Translations under genes and position numbers: made by a program
Shown: one piece after another, positions 1 through 9,237 of the stretch
Layout: each line of letters starts with the position of its first letter
Numbering within the stretch: the stretch's first letter is position 1
The notes under the pieces: model-generated
The model's input: the letters and a program-made list of their open reading frames with translations, nothing else
What the model was told of the DNA's origin: nothing
Databases searched by the model: none
Assembly (NCBI GenBank): GCA_017592775.1
Contig: JAGFNJ010000039.1
Span: 1 to 51,312, forward strand
DNA from: Candidatus Accumulibacter conexus
GTDB taxonomy: Bacteria; Pseudomonadota; Gammaproteobacteria; Burkholderiales; Rhodocyclaceae
Length of the DNA: 51,312 nucleotides
Reading direction: 5' to 3'

Positions 1-133
1 ATATCTGCCCCGCTCCTGAGCAGAAATCCTCTCCAGTGCCTGATCCCGGCGCTAACCCCATGACTTACTGTGCATTCCTGACGCCACTTGTGCAGGCGTC
101 ATGGCGCCGAGATCAGGTTGTCTGAGGGTGGTT

Positions 134-2155
134 TCAGCCGCCAACCACGCCAGGCAGACCCTGCGCGCGCGCAACGATCGCGTTGACGGTAATGCCGAAG
201 AACTCGTACAGAGCGGCCGCCGGCGCCGATTCGCCGAAGCGGTCGATGCCGATCACCGCGCCAGCATTGCCCACGTACTTCCACCACAGATCGGGATGCG
301 CAGCCTCGACGGCCAGTATTGGCGTCGCCGGCGGCAGCACAGCCTGGCGGTAGGCTGGTAACTGCCGGTCGAAACGCTGAGTGCAGGGCATGGCGACGAC
401 ACGGGCCGGAACGCCCTGCTGCTGCAGCACGGCCTGCGCCTCGAGGACCAAGCTGACCTCCGAGCCCGTGGCCAGCAGGACGAGTCGTGCCGCACCGCCC
501 GCGGCTTCGCTCAGGACATAGCCGCCACGCCTGATGTCGGCGATCTGCTGCACAGGACGTGACAGGACCGGCAGGTTCTGTCGCGACAGCAGCAGGCACG
601 AAGGTCCATCGCCACGCTCGAGAGCGGCGATCCAGGCGACGGCGGTCTCGAGTGAATCGGCTGGCCGCCAGACGTCTAGCCCCGGAATCAGCCGCAGCGA
701 GGCCGCCTGTTCGATCGGCTGGTGTGTCGGACCATCCTCACCAAGTCCGATCGAGTCGTGCGTATAGACCATCACCTGTCGCTGCTTCATCAGCGCCGCC
801 AGACGAATGGCGTTGCGCGCGTAATCGGAGAAGACGAGGAAGGTCGCCGTATACGGGATGAATCCCCCGTGCAGCGCGATGCCGTTGGCGATTGCCGTCA
901 TGGCGAACTCGCGCACGCCATAGCTGATGTAGTTGCCGGCGACCTCGCGATTGGCGGGTCTGGTTCCACTCCAGTTGGTCAGGTTCGAACCGGTCAGGTC
1001 GGCCGAGCCGCCAAGCAGTTCGGGCAGGCCGGGGGCAAGGGTCTCGATGACATCCTGCGACGCCTTGCGTGTGGCGACCGCCGGCGCCTGCCTCGACCAA
1101 CGGTCGAGCAGCGCGTCCACCTGCGTATGCCAGTCGGCAGGCAGATCGCCGCGCATCCGGCGCTCGAACTCGCCAGCCAGCTCAGGAAAGGAGTCGCGAT
1201 AGGACTCGAAGCTCGCATTCCACGCGTATTCGGCAGCCTCACCCTTGGCACGTGCATCCCAACCCGCGCGCACATCCGCCGGCACCTCGAACGGAGCGTA
1301 CGGCCACTCGAGCTGGCGTCGCGTGTTGGCGATTTCGGCGGCGCCCAGGGGCGCGCCGTGAACATCGTGCGTACCACCCTTGTTGGGCGAGCCAAAACCG
1401 ATCATCGTCTTGCAGCAGATCAGGGTCGGTCGCCCGGTGGCGGTCTTGGCAACGCGAATCGCGGCTTCGATCGAATCGACGTCGTGGCCATCGCAGTGGG
1501 GCACGACCCGCCAGCCGTAGGCTTCGAAGCGCTTGGCGGTATCGTCGGCGAACCAAGGCTGCACGTGACCGTCGATCGAAATGTCATTGTCGTCGTAGAA
1601 AACGATCAGTTTCGACAGCGACAGGCGTCCAGCCAACGAACATGCCTCATGCGATACGCCTTCCATCAGACAGCCATCGCCGACGAAGGCATAGGTGTAG
1701 TGGTCAACGACCTGGTGACCAGGCCGGTTGAAGCTCTCCGCCAGCAACCGCTCGGCGACCGCCATTCCGACCGCGTTGGCCAGGCCCTGCCCGAGCGGCC
1801 CGGTGGTCGTCTCTACGCCGGGCGTCACGCCGAACTCGGGGTGTCCTGGAGTCTTCGAATGCAACTGCCGGAAGCGTCGCAGGTCGGCCAGCGACAGATC
1901 GTAGCCAGACAGATGCAGCAGGGCGTAGAGCAGCATCGAGCCGTGCCCGTTGGAGAGGACGAAACGGTCACGGTTCACCCAGCCCGGATGGTCCGGATTG
2001 TGCTTGAGGTGGCGTCGCCACAGCACTTCGGCAATATCGGCCATACCCATTGGCATCCCTGGATGGCCGGAGTTCGCCACCTGCACGGCGTCGATGGCGA
2101 GGAAGCGCAGTGCGTTGGCGCAGCGCCGGCGGAACTTGCGGGATTCGGTGGGCAA
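134..2155 (-). CDS. tkt: Transketolase (Calvin cycle / pentose phosphate)
   Basis: Thiamine-diphosphate transketolase that moves two-carbon ketol units between sugar phosphates; here the neighbours place it in the Calvin cycle (cbbT role). The 673-residue protein has the usual family length. Visible signatures are the N-terminal [10 protein letters not shown] block, the ThDP motif starting GDGCLMEG and reaching a conserved N about 28 residues on, and the central [10 protein letters not shown] block of the pyrimidine domain. The start is a TTG codon: AAGGAG lies 6 bases upstream and no better ATG is nearby, so translation probably begins there. It is the last gene of the minus-strand fbp-prk-tkt set, 49 bases after prk. 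Glyceraldehyde-3-phosphate dehydrogenase often follows tkt in such operons, but the window ends first. Identification is secure. Confidence 0.97.
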   Translation of the reverse strand: MPTESRKFRRRCANALRFLAIDAVQVANSGHPGMPMGMADIAEVLWRRHLKHNPDHPGWVNRDRFVLSNGHGSMLLYALLHLSGYDLSLADLRRFRQLHSKTPGHPEFGVTPGVETTTGPLGQGLANAVGMAVAERLLAESFNRPGHQVVDHYTYAFVGDGCLMEGVSHEACSLAGRLSLSKLIVFYDDNDISIDGHVQPWFADDTAKRFEAYGWRVVPHCDGHDVDSIEAAIRVAKTATGRPTLICCKTMIGFGSPNKGGTHDVHGAPLGAAEIANTRRQLEWPYAPFEVPADVRAGWDARAKGEAAEYAWNASFESYRDSFPELAGEFERRMRGDLPADWHTQVDALLDRWSRQAPAVATRKASQDVIETLAPGLPELLGGSADLTGSNLTNWSGTRPANREVAGNYISYGVREFAMTAIANGIALHGGFIPYTATFLVFSDYARNAIRLAALMKQRQVMVYTHDSIGLGEDGPTHQPIEQAASLRLIPGLDVWRPADSLETAVAWIAALERGDGPSCLLLSRQNLPVLSRPVQQIADIRRGGYVLSEAAGGAARLVLLATGSEVSLVLEAQAVLQQQGVPARVVAMPCTQRFDRQLPAYRQAVLPPATPILAVEAAHPDLWWKYVGNAGAVIGIDRFGESAPAAALYEFFGITVNAIVARAQGLPGVVGG

Positions 2156-2204
2156 GACGATCTCCTTCGGTCAGGGTATGAAAACCCGCTGCTGCGGTCC
2201 GTGT

Positions 2205-3080
2205 TCAGCGCTGCCGGCGCTTGCGGTCCATGAGTTGCAGGATCATCGGCGTGAAGATGATCTGCATCGCCAGCCCCATCTTGCCGCCAGGGCAGACGAT
2301 GATGTTCGGCCGCGACATGAACGAGTCGTGCAGCATGCTCAACAGGTAGGAGAAATCGATCCCCCTGGGGTTGGCGAAGCGGATCACCAGCATGCTTTCA
2401 TCCTGCGTCGGAATGTCCTGGGCAATGAAGGGATTCGAGGTATCGACCGTCGGCACCCGCTGAAAATTGACGTGCGTCCGGGAGAACTGCGGGCAGATGT
2501 AGTTGATGTAGTCCGGCATCCGGCGCAGGATGGTGTCCATGACCGCTTCCGTCGAGTAGCCGCGCTGTGCCTTGTCGCGATGGAGCTTCTGGATCCACTC
2601 GAGGTTGATGATCGGCACGACGCCGATGCACAGATCGACATGGCGGCCGATGTCGACGGTGTCGGTCGTAGCGGCACCATGCAGCCCTTCGTAGAAGAGC
2701 AGATCGGTGTCAGCGGGCAGTTCCGACCAATCGGTGAAGGTTCCCGGGGGCGAACCAAAGCGCAGCGCTTCGGCGTCATCGTGAACATAGTGGCGGCTCT
2801 TGCCGCGACCGGTCTCGCCGTATTCGCGGAACAACACCTCCAACTCACTCAACAGGTTGGCCTCGGGGCCAAAATGGCTGAAATGGTGGTCGCCGGCAAG
2901 AGCGCGCTCGGCCATCTGGTCGCGCATTCCCTGCCGATCGTAACGATGGAAGCTGTCGCCTTCGATGATCGCGGCGTTTAGCTGTTCGCGCCTGAAAATG
3001 TGTTGAAAGGAGCGCGTGACCGACGTCGTCCCGGCGCCCGACGAACCGGTGATGGCGATGACTGGATTCTTGATCGACAT
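2205..3080 (-). CDS. prk: Phosphoribulokinase
   Basis: Phosphorylates ribulose 5-phosphate to ribulose 1,5-bisphosphate, the RuBisCO substrate, so it marks a working Calvin cycle (cbbP). The 291 residues match the proteobacterial class I enzyme. The P-loop is GSSGAGTTS near residues 12-20, followed by the EGDSFHRYDR block holding the catalytic region, and later FYEGLHG and the VPIINLEWIQK segment. ATG start with a GGAG about 11 bases upstream. A short CCGGGC/GCCCGG hairpin lies just before the gene at 3112-3126. It sits between fbp and tkt in one direction, so co-transcription from the fbp promoter is likely, although the 198-base gap to fbp could hold a second promoter. Identification is secure. 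Confidence 0.97.
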   Translation of the reverse strand: MSIKNPVIAITGSSGAGTTSVTRSFQHIFRREQLNAAIIEGDSFHRYDRQGMRDQMAERALAGDHHFSHFGPEANLLSELEVLFREYGETGRGKSRHYVHDDAEALRFGSPPGTFTDWSELPADTDLLFYEGLHGAATTDTVDIGRHVDLCIGVVPIINLEWIQKLHRDKAQRGYSTEAVMDTILRRMPDYINYICPQFSRTHVNFQRVPTVDTSNPFIAQDIPTQDESMLVIRFANPRGIDFSYLLSMLHDSFMSRPNIIVCPGGKMGLAMQIIFTPMILQLMDRKRRQR

Positions 3081-3278
3081 GAGCTGTGACTCCGTTTCTT
3101 GGTGAGGATCTCCGGGCTCTGCCCGGCACTCTCAGTGCTTGTGAACAAATCTGCTGCGCGGCCAGTCAGCGGCGTTGCCGGCTCGCTGACTCGTCGGCCA
3201 TCGACTCGATGTCCCTCGTTGCTGGCTCGGCGGCGCCTTGTGTCCCCGCCTGTTCGCGCCGCTTCGTCGCACAATCTC

Positions 3279-4361
3279 TCAGTCGTCCCGAAAGAGGGTC
3301 CGGGTCGAGAACAGTGGCGAGCGAAACGGTTGATCCTCGCCGGTTTCATGCTCGCGATGGTAGCGCTCGATCCGTTCGACCTCATTGCGCGAACCGAGAA
3401 TCACCGGCACGCGTTCATGCAGGCTGGTCGGCTGCACATCGAGGATCCTCTCGTCGCCCGTCGAAGCCTGGCCGCCTGCCTGGGCAACGATCATCGCCAT
3501 CGGGTTGGCCTCATACAGCAGACGCAGACGGCCGGGTTTCGACATGTCCTTGCTGTCCCGGGGATACATGAAGACACCGCCGCGCATCAGGATGCGGTGG
3601 ACCTCGGCAACCAACGATGCCACCCAGCGCATGTTGAAGTCCTTGCCGCGGACACCGGTGTTGCCTTGCAGGCACTCGGCGACATAGCGTTGCACGGGGG
3701 GTTCCCAGAAACGCTCGTTGGAAGCGTTGATCGCGAACTCGCGGGTGTCGGGCGCGATCACCAGATCGGGATGCGTGAGCAGGAACTCGCCAATGTCGCG
3801 GTCGAGCGTGAAACCGTGCGTTCCATTGCCGACGGTCAGCACAAGCATCGTCGACGGACCGTACAGCGCGTAGCCGGCTGCCACCTGGCGGCTGCCACAC
3901 TGCAGGAAATCCGCTGTTGTCGGCATCTCCCCGCTGCCGGTTTCGGGGCAGCGAAGGACCGAGAAGATGCTGCCCACCGACAGGTTGACGTCGATGTTGG
4001 AAGAGCCGTCGAGTGGGTCGAAAACCAGCAGATAGTTGCCGCGCGGGTGTTCGCGGGGAATCGGATGGATATCTTCCATTTCCTCCGATGCCATCGCCCG
4101 CAGATGCCCTCCCCATTCACAATGGTGGAGGAAAGCCTGGTTGGCCAGCACATCGAGCTTCTTCTGCACCTCACCCTGAACGTTCCGGCTTCCCTCGTCG
4201 CCGAGTACACCAGCCAACGAACCTCGCGAAACCCCTTGCGCGATCGCCTTGCAGGAACGTACGACATCACTGATGAGCATCGACAGGTCACCGATGAGCG
4301 CCGGGTTGCGCCGCTGCTCTTCAACGAGGAACTTGTTAACGTTGGTCCGTCCGCATAACAT
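3279..4361 (-). CDS. fbp: Fructose-1,6-bisphosphatase, class I
   Basis: Hydrolyses fructose 1,6-bisphosphate to fructose 6-phosphate in gluconeogenesis and the Calvin cycle (cbbF role here). An open frame extends 23 codons further upstream, but I chose the internal ATG because GGAG lies about 7-10 bases before it and the resulting N-terminus, [18 protein letters not shown], fits the family. That gives 360 residues. The metal and phosphate site is visible as [13 protein letters not shown], and the C-terminal half carries the [15 protein letters not shown] block. First gene of the fbp-prk-tkt set and divergent from cbbR, with 117 bases between the two starts. The CbbR regulator probably controls it from that gap. 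Confidence 0.96.
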   Translation of the reverse strand: MLCGRTNVNKFLVEEQRRNPALIGDLSMLISDVVRSCKAIAQGVSRGSLAGVLGDEGSRNVQGEVQKKLDVLANQAFLHHCEWGGHLRAMASEEMEDIHPIPREHPRGNYLLVFDPLDGSSNIDVNLSVGSIFSVLRCPETGSGEMPTTADFLQCGSRQVAAGYALYGPSTMLVLTVGNGTHGFTLDRDIGEFLLTHPDLVIAPDTREFAINASNERFWEPPVQRYVAECLQGNTGVRGKDFNMRWVASLVAEVHRILMRGGVFMYPRDSKDMSKPGRLRLLYEANPMAMIVAQAGGQASTGDERILDVQPTSLHERVPVILGSRNEVERIERYHREHETGEDQPFRSPLFSTRTLFRDD

Positions 4362-4439
4362 GGCCTTGCTCCAGGAATCACGAATCCAGCTCGGGCTGCG
4401 ACTGGCCCCCATTCTAGCCGTCCGCAACAAAAGAACTAG

Positions 4440-4465
4440 TTAAACATACTTCTTTGTTTGTTTAA
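4440..4465. promoter_or_regulatory. Candidate CbbR operator between fbp and cbbR
   Basis: An AT-rich island in an otherwise GC-rich region. TTAAAC at 4440-4445 and GTTTAA at 4460-4465 form a perfect inverted repeat separated by 14 bases. It lies 14 bases before the cbbR start and about 80 bases before the fbp start. LysR-type regulators bind interrupted dyads of this kind in the gap between their own gene and a divergent target, and CbbR sites are typically AT-rich with T-N11-A cores. The assignment to CbbR rests on position and family knowledge. Confidence 0.55.
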
Positions 4466-4478
4466 TGAAAGCTAATCG

Positions 4479-5390
4479 ATGAGAAACGCCACCATACGCC
4501 AGCTCCAGATCTTCTCGGTCGCCGCGAGCCACCTCTCCTTTGCTCGGGCAGCGGAGAAGCTGCATCTGACGCATGCGGCGATCTCGCTGCAAATCAAGCA
4601 ACTCGAGGATGTCAGCGGCACGCTGCTGTTCGAGAGGATTGGCAAGCGGGTCTTTTTGACCGAAGCGGGCGAGATTCTGCTTGGCCACACACGCCAGATC
4701 CTGCAGTCACTCAAAGAGGCGGACGAGGCACTGCTGGCACTCAAAGGACTCAAGGGCGGGCGTATTGCAGTCGCCGTCGCCAGCACAGCCGAATACTTCG
4801 CCCCGGGCCTGCTGGCCGAGTTCCGCAAGGCGCAGCCGGATGTCCGGCTGCGCCTGCTGATCGACAACCGTGACACGGTCAGTCGCCTGCTGGCCAACAA
4901 CGAGGTTGACCTGGCAATCATGGGACGCCCGCCGGCGGACCTTGACGCCATCGCCGTCGCGTTTGCCCCACACCCGCTGGTGATCGTCGCCGGCAGGGGA
5001 CACCCGCTGGTGGGCGTCCCCGCGCTGATGGTCGAGGACCTCGGGGACGAAACGCTGATCGTCCGCGAGTCCGGATCGGGAACCCGCTCGGCGATGGAGG
5101 AGTTCTTTCACGAACACTCGGTCCGACCCAGGATCGGCATGGAAATGGCCAGCAACGAGGCCATCAAGCAAGCTGTCGTGGCTGGCCTGGGAATCAGTTT
5201 CATTTCCGCACACACCCTTGGCCTCGAGCTGACTGCCGGCCGGCTGCATGTTCTTGATGTCGAGGGTACCCCGGTCATGCGCCGCTGGCACATTGTCCGT
5301 CACAAGAGCAAACATCTGACGCCCGCCCTGGGAGCCTTCTGGGACTTCGTGACCGAGTTCGCTCCTGCTTACCTGCGTGCACTCGCCTGA
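4479..5390 (+). CDS. cbbR: LysR-type regulator of the Calvin cycle operon
   Basis: Transcription factor of the LysR family with an N-terminal helix-turn-helix over about residues 3-62 (LQIFSVAASHLSFARAAEKL, then HAAISLQIKQLE) and a C-terminal effector domain with two periplasmic-binding-like lobes. Its 303 residues match CbbR. It is divergent from fbp-prk-tkt, the standard arrangement for the activator of Calvin cycle genes; other CbbR proteins sense metabolites such as NADPH or phosphoenolpyruvate. The ribosome site is weak (GAAAG about 10 bases upstream). It could activate further cbb genes elsewhere, because no RuBisCO gene lies in this window. The family is certain; the CbbR assignment rests on overall similarity and context. 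Confidence 0.9.
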   Translation: MRNATIRQLQIFSVAASHLSFARAAEKLHLTHAAISLQIKQLEDVSGTLLFERIGKRVFLTEAGEILLGHTRQILQSLKEADEALLALKGLKGGRIAVAVASTAEYFAPGLLAEFRKAQPDVRLRLLIDNRDTVSRLLANNEVDLAIMGRPPADLDAIAVAFAPHPLVIVAGRGHPLVGVPALMVEDLGDETLIVRESGSGTRSAMEEFFHEHSVRPRIGMEMASNEAIKQAVVAGLGISFISAHTLGLELTAGRLHVLDVEGTPVMRRWHIVRHKSKHLTPALGAFWDFVTEFAPAYLRALA

Positions 5391-5569
5391 GTGAGCCGCA
5401 CCCGGCGTGTCTTCAGCCGCCCGGTCACGCCTGCAGACAAACATGCGACGATGGCGGCTCGCGGCGGGGCCGCGCAACCGCACCTGGACGCAGCCAGGCC
5501 GACCAATCGCAGCCGGCTTTCGTCGTGCCTAAGCGGATGCGTCGCGGCCAAGCCCGCCGGTAGAAGTCC

Positions 5570-7069
5570 TCAGGCGAAGCCCGTCTGCACCGGTTCCTGT
5601 ACCAGTTGTCGCGGCGGACGGTGGGCGGGAAAGACGATGCGCGCGACACAGCCGATCGCTTCCCCGTCGCCGGCGCTTCGCGCTCTCGGTCGCAGGCTGG
5701 CAGCCGCCTTGTGAACTTCCGCGATCTCGCGGACGATCGCCAGCCCGAGGCCACTGCCCTCCACGTCCGTTCCCTCGCCGCGGTAAAAGCGGTCAAACAC
5801 CTTCAGCGACTCGTCCTCGGAAATCCCCGGTCCGTTGTCCTCGATCTCGAGCACGACGAAGTCACCGAGGGCGGCGACGCGTGCGGTGACCCGCCCGCCA
5901 AACGGCGTGTAGCGCAGCGCATTGTCCAGCAGATTGTTGATCATTTCACGCAGCAGGAAGGCATTGCCGTCGATCAGCACCTTGCCAGCATGCTCGTAAC
6001 CAAGATCGATGCGCTTTTCGAGTGCGCGGATCACCCACGTTTCAACGACCTCGCGCAGCAGATGATCGAGGTCCAGCGGCAGCAGCGCCTGCTGGGCCTG
6101 ATCGCTGGCCTCGGCCCGGGCCAGCGCCAGCAACTGGTCGACCAGATGCGAAGCGCGATCGGCGCCCGTCAGGATCTGGCGCAGGGCGTGCCTCAGCTCG
6201 CCTGGATCGGTCTCACGCATCGCCAGTTGCGCCTGCGTCTTCAACCCTGTCAGCGGAGTCCGCATCTGATGCGCGGCATCGGCGATGAAACGCCTCTGGG
6301 CACTGACGTTCTGATGCATGCGGGCGAGGATCGAGTTGAAAGCTTCGGTAAGCGGCCGCAGTTCCTCGGGAACACGGCCGAGCGAGATCGGTGACAGGTC
6401 GGCCTCGCGACGCGCTTCGATGCGGTTGCGCAGCCGGGTCAACGGACGCAGGCCCTGCGACAGCCCGAACCACACCAGGACGACGGCCAGTGGAATGATG
6501 ACAAACTGCGGCACGATGACACTGGCAATGATCTTGTTGGCCAGCTGGGCGCGTTTCTCGGTCGTCTCGCCAACCTCGACGAACACCCCTCGACGCTCTC
6601 CCGAGTCTGCAGGCTCTCCCGGCTGCGGCAGATAGAGGTAGGCAATCCGCATCGGCTGACCGCGGTACTCGTCGTCGCGCAGTTGCGCTTCGCCGAACTC
6701 GCCGCGCGCCAGGCTGCCAGGGTTCGCCGGGACGGGCAACTCCGGGTCGCCTGCCAGCAGCCTGCCGTCGCCATCGAGCAGGTGGAAGTAAACGGTGTCG
6801 ATCTCGTCCGCGCGGAGAAACACCTCGGCCAGACCAGGCAGCGCCAGACGCGGCTCACCATCGGCAAAAGTGACCTGCCGCGAGAGAGCCGCCACGTGTT
6901 CGCGCAGAGCCTGATCGTATGGGTAGCTGGCGACATTGTTGGCGAAGTAGTGCGTCAGCGCGATGCTGATCGGCCAGACGAACAGCAGCGGCGCCAACAT
7001 CCAGTCGAGAATCTCGCCGAACAGCGAACGCTGGATGTCAGGGTTTTCTCTCGTCCGCAGGCTTCTCAA
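5570..7069 (-). CDS. Two-component sensor histidine kinase, TctE-like
   Basis: Membrane sensor kinase of about 499 residues. A first transmembrane segment lies near residues 23-42, a periplasmic sensor domain runs to about 180, a second transmembrane segment follows near 183-203, then HAMP, the dimerisation box with phospho-acceptor His near 267 (DAAHQMRTPLTGL), an N box (NNLLDNALRYTP) and G boxes (DNGPGIS, GSGLGLAI). The N-terminal part resembles kinases of the TctE/QseC kind. The ligand is unknown: no tricarboxylate transporter genes are nearby to support citrate sensing. The frame opens at a TTG that overlaps the end of the response regulator gene by 32 bases, so translation is probably coupled; the exact start is uncertain. 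Convergent with cbbR. Confidence 0.92.
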   Translation of the reverse strand: MRSLRTRENPDIQRSLFGEILDWMLAPLLFVWPISIALTHYFANNVASYPYDQALREHVAALSRQVTFADGEPRLALPGLAEVFLRADEIDTVYFHLLDGDGRLLAGDPELPVPANPGSLARGEFGEAQLRDDEYRGQPMRIAYLYLPQPGEPADSGERRGVFVEVGETTEKRAQLANKIIASVIVPQFVIIPLAVVLVWFGLSQGLRPLTRLRNRIEARREADLSPISLGRVPEELRPLTEAFNSILARMHQNVSAQRRFIADAAHQMRTPLTGLKTQAQLAMRETDPGELRHALRQILTGADRASHLVDQLLALARAEASDQAQQALLPLDLDHLLREVVETWVIRALEKRIDLGYEHAGKVLIDGNAFLLREMINNLLDNALRYTPFGGRVTARVAALGDFVVLEIEDNGPGISEDESLKVFDRFYRGEGTDVEGSGLGLAIVREIAEVHKAAASLRPRARSAGDGEAIGCVARIVFPAHRPPRQLVQEPVQTGFA

Positions 7070-7718
7070 GATAATAGCCTAGCCCGCGCACGGTGGTGAT
7101 GTTGACACCAGTCGATTCCAGCTTCCGGCGCAGACGGTGAACATAGACCTCGATCGCATTGTGGCTCACTTCCTCGCCCCAGCCACACAGATGATCGACG
7201 AGATGGTCCTTGCTGACCAGCCGATTGGCGCGCGTCAGCAGTATCTCCAGGATACCGAGTTCACGCGCCGACAGATCGAGTCTCTCGCCATTGACCAGTG
7301 CACAGCGGTCCGTCTGGTCAAAAGCCAGCGTGCCACATTCGATGATCCTGGTCGTCCCGGACGAGCGACGGGCCAGCGCGCGCACGCGCGCCTCCAGTTC
7401 GGCCAGTTCGAAAGGCTTCGCCATGTAGTCGTCGGCACCGAGATCGAGGCCCTTGACCCGGTCGTCGATCGCGTCCAGCGCGGTCAGGATCAGCACCGGC
7501 GTGTTCGCCTTGCGCGCCCGTAGCCGCCGCAGCACCTCCAGGCCAGGCAACTTCGGCAGACCAAGATCAAGAATCAGGAGGTCGTACGTGTTGGTCAATA
7601 GGGCCGTCTCAGCGTCGATGCCGTTGTCGGCACAATCGATCGCATAGCCGCCGAGGCGCAGGGAACGACAGAGACCATCAGCAATGATCCTGTCGTCTTC
7701 GGCAAGAAGAATGCGCAT
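7038..7718 (-). CDS. OmpR-family response regulator, TctD/QseB-like
   Basis: DNA-binding response regulator of 226 residues. The receiver domain (about 1-115) has the acidic pocket AEDD, phospho-acceptor Asp51 in LILDLGLP and Lys101 in MAKPF. A winged-helix output domain follows (LSARELGILEILL through VYVHRLRRKLE and TVRGLGYYL). It is the partner of the overlapping downstream kinase. An ORF of 19 codons with a strong ribosome site ends five bases before its ATG and may couple its translation. Targets cannot be read from the sequence; autoregulation from the upstream region would be usual for the family. Confidence 0.93.
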   Translation of the reverse strand: MRILLAEDDRIIADGLCRSLRLGGYAIDCADNGIDAETALLTNTYDLLILDLGLPKLPGLEVLRRLRARKANTPVLILTALDAIDDRVKGLDLGADDYMAKPFELAELEARVRALARRSSGTTRIIECGTLAFDQTDRCALVNGERLDLSARELGILEILLTRANRLVSKDHLVDHLCGWGEEVSHNAIEVYVHRLRRKLESTGVNITTVRGLGYYLEKPADERKP

Positions 7719-7722
7719 GGCA

Positions 7723-7782
7723 TCACGGCCCCGAGGCCGCCGGCGTAAGCTCTCTGTAAGCCCACTTTCCTAGACTGCGCAT
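7723..7782 (-). CDS. Candidate 19-residue leader or small protein upstream of the response regulator
   Basis: Short frame MRSLGKWAYRELTPAASGP. It starts with ATG preceded by AAAAGGAG at a spacing of about six bases, which is the best ribosome site in this part of the window, whereas the response regulator itself has no clear site of its own. The stop codon lies four bases before the regulator ATG. This layout is what a translational coupler or regulatory leader peptide would look like. The peptide mixes basic and aromatic residues and has no membrane segment. I do not recognise it. It could be an accidental frame, but the ribosome site and the spacing argue against that. Confidence 0.5.
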   Translation of the reverse strand: MRSLGKWAYRELTPAASGP

Positions 7783-7805
7783 GCTGTTCTCCTTTTATGG
7801 TCTTG

Positions 7806-7862
7806 GAGTTCGGGCTTCGGCCTGAACTCAGGGAGCACCTGACACTGCACCAGGTGCTCCCT
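7806..7862. other. Two consecutive hairpins in the gap before the two-component operon
   Basis: Hairpin A (7806-7829) is a 10-base-pair stem with one G-U pair closed by a TTCG tetraloop when read on the plus strand; on the minus strand the same stem carries an A-C mismatch. Hairpin B (7830-7862) has a perfect 12-base-pair stem, AGGGAGCACCTG pairing with CAGGTGCTCCCT, around a 9-base loop. A short CTTTT follows on the plus strand at about 7867-7872. On the minus strand they lie between the amidohydrolase stop and the 19-codon ORF, so they may end the amidohydrolase transcript or structure the leader of the two-component mRNA. Confidence 0.55.
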
Positions 7863-7963
7863 GCCATCTTTTCGTCGTGCTCCCGCACCCGGCTTGGCCC
7901 AGCCAACGCAGGGAGCTGAGGGCCAATGATGCCTGCCCATCTACCGCACGAGTGTAGCAAAAA

Positions 7964-9154
7964 TCACTCTGCAGCGTCTGCCGGCGCATCGCCCAGCACG
8001 CTCTCGGCCAGCCGCACCCAATAGCTCACACCAAGCGGCAGGATTTCGTCGTTGAAGTCATAGTGCGGATTGTGCAGCGTACAGCCGCCCGTACCCGGAC
8101 CATTACCCAGCCAGACGTAGCACCCCGGCTTCTCGCCGAGCATGTAGGCGAAGTCTTCCGCGCCCATCGACGGCAATTCGCTGGTACGTACATTCTCGGT
8201 ACCGAGCAGCCGCGTGGCAACCCGGCGACAGAGTTCGCTTTCCGCCGGACTGTTGACCGTTGGCGGATAGCGGTGGTCGAAGCGAACCGAGATCTGCGCG
8301 CCGAAGGCGCTCGCGATGCCACTGCAGAGCCGCTCGATGGCACGTTCAACGAGTTCCTGGACCTCTGCCTTGAAGCTGCGGATCGTTCCACGCAGGATGG
8401 CATCGTCCGGGATGATGTTCCAGGCTTCGCCGGCGTGAATCTGCGTGACGCTGACCACCGCCGACTCGCAGGGATGCACGTTGCGGGCAACAACCGTCTG
8501 CAGCGCGAGGACCAGCTGGCTCGCGGTGACCAGTGTGTCGACCCCCTGTTGCGGCATCGCGGCATGACAGCCATGCCCGCGCACTGCGATCTCGAAGGCA
8601 CAGGTACCGGCCATGACCGGCCCCGGCATCACCGCCATCTGTCCCACCGGCAATCCCGGCCAGTTGTGGAGACCAAACACGCACGCCATCGGAAACCGGT
8701 CGAACAGGCCATCGCTGATCATGACCGCCGCCCCCCCCTCGGACTCCTCGGCTGGCTGGAAAATGAAGTACACGCAGCCGTCGATCGTCAGCTCATCCCG
8801 CTGCGCAGCCATGTAGCGCGCCGCGCCGAGGAGAATCGCCGTGTGACCGTCGTGCCCGCAGGCGTGCATCTGCCCGGGATTGCGCGACCGGTGCGGAAAG
8901 TCGTTCTTCTCGTGCAGCGGCAGAGCGTCCATGTCGGCGCGAAGCCCGATGCCGCGACTGCTGCTGCCCTTGCGCAGGATACCGACGACACCCGTACCCG
9001 CCAAGCCACGATCGACCTCGAGGCCGTAGCGCTCCAGTTCGCGAGCGACCAGATCGGCCGTACGGAACTCGCCAAAGGCGAGTTCCGGGTGCGCATGGAT
9101 GTCGCGACGCAGCGCCGCGAGTTCGTCGACAAAGGGAATGCTGAGAATGCTCAT
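7964..9154 (-). CDS. M20-family amidohydrolase (hippurate hydrolase / aminoacylase type)
   Basis: Metal-dependent peptidase-family M20 enzyme that removes an acyl group from an N-acyl amino acid or similar amide. The 396 residues from the chosen ATG match the family; GGAG lies about 8-11 bases upstream, and the longer open frame to 9220 lacks such support. Metal-ligand motifs are HACGHDGH near residue 100, QPAEESEGG, and a distal GAEDFAYML. It probably acts in the cytoplasm; no signal peptide is seen. The substrate cannot be decided from sequence: hippurate, N-acetyl amino acids and indole-3-acetyl amino acids are all used by relatives. It is divergent from rapZ, with 83 bases between starts, and stands alone on its strand. 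Confidence 0.92.
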   Translation of the reverse strand: MSILSIPFVDELAALRRDIHAHPELAFGEFRTADLVARELERYGLEVDRGLAGTGVVGILRKGSSSRGIGLRADMDALPLHEKNDFPHRSRNPGQMHACGHDGHTAILLGAARYMAAQRDELTIDGCVYFIFQPAEESEGGAAVMISDGLFDRFPMACVFGLHNWPGLPVGQMAVMPGPVMAGTCAFEIAVRGHGCHAAMPQQGVDTLVTASQLVLALQTVVARNVHPCESAVVSVTQIHAGEAWNIIPDDAILRGTIRSFKAEVQELVERAIERLCSGIASAFGAQISVRFDHRYPPTVNSPAESELCRRVATRLLGTENVRTSELPSMGAEDFAYMLGEKPGCYVWLGNGPGTGGCTLHNPHYDFNDEILPLGVSYWVRLAESVLGDAPADAAE

Positions 9155-9237
9155 GAACCCGCTCCGTCCGCTGGGAACCGGGAGTTTAATGCAGCGCAGC
9201 TTGCCCGTGCGGCCGGCCATCCGCTATGCTTGCCAAC

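Noticed and set aside
79-101. Inverted repeat TGACGCC/GGCGTCA just after transketolase
   Set aside because: Considered as a terminator, but the loop is nine bases and no T-run follows on the transketolase strand.
722-2233. A 503-codon open frame opposite transketolase
   Set aside because: Shadow of the transketolase gene in a GC-rich codon pattern.
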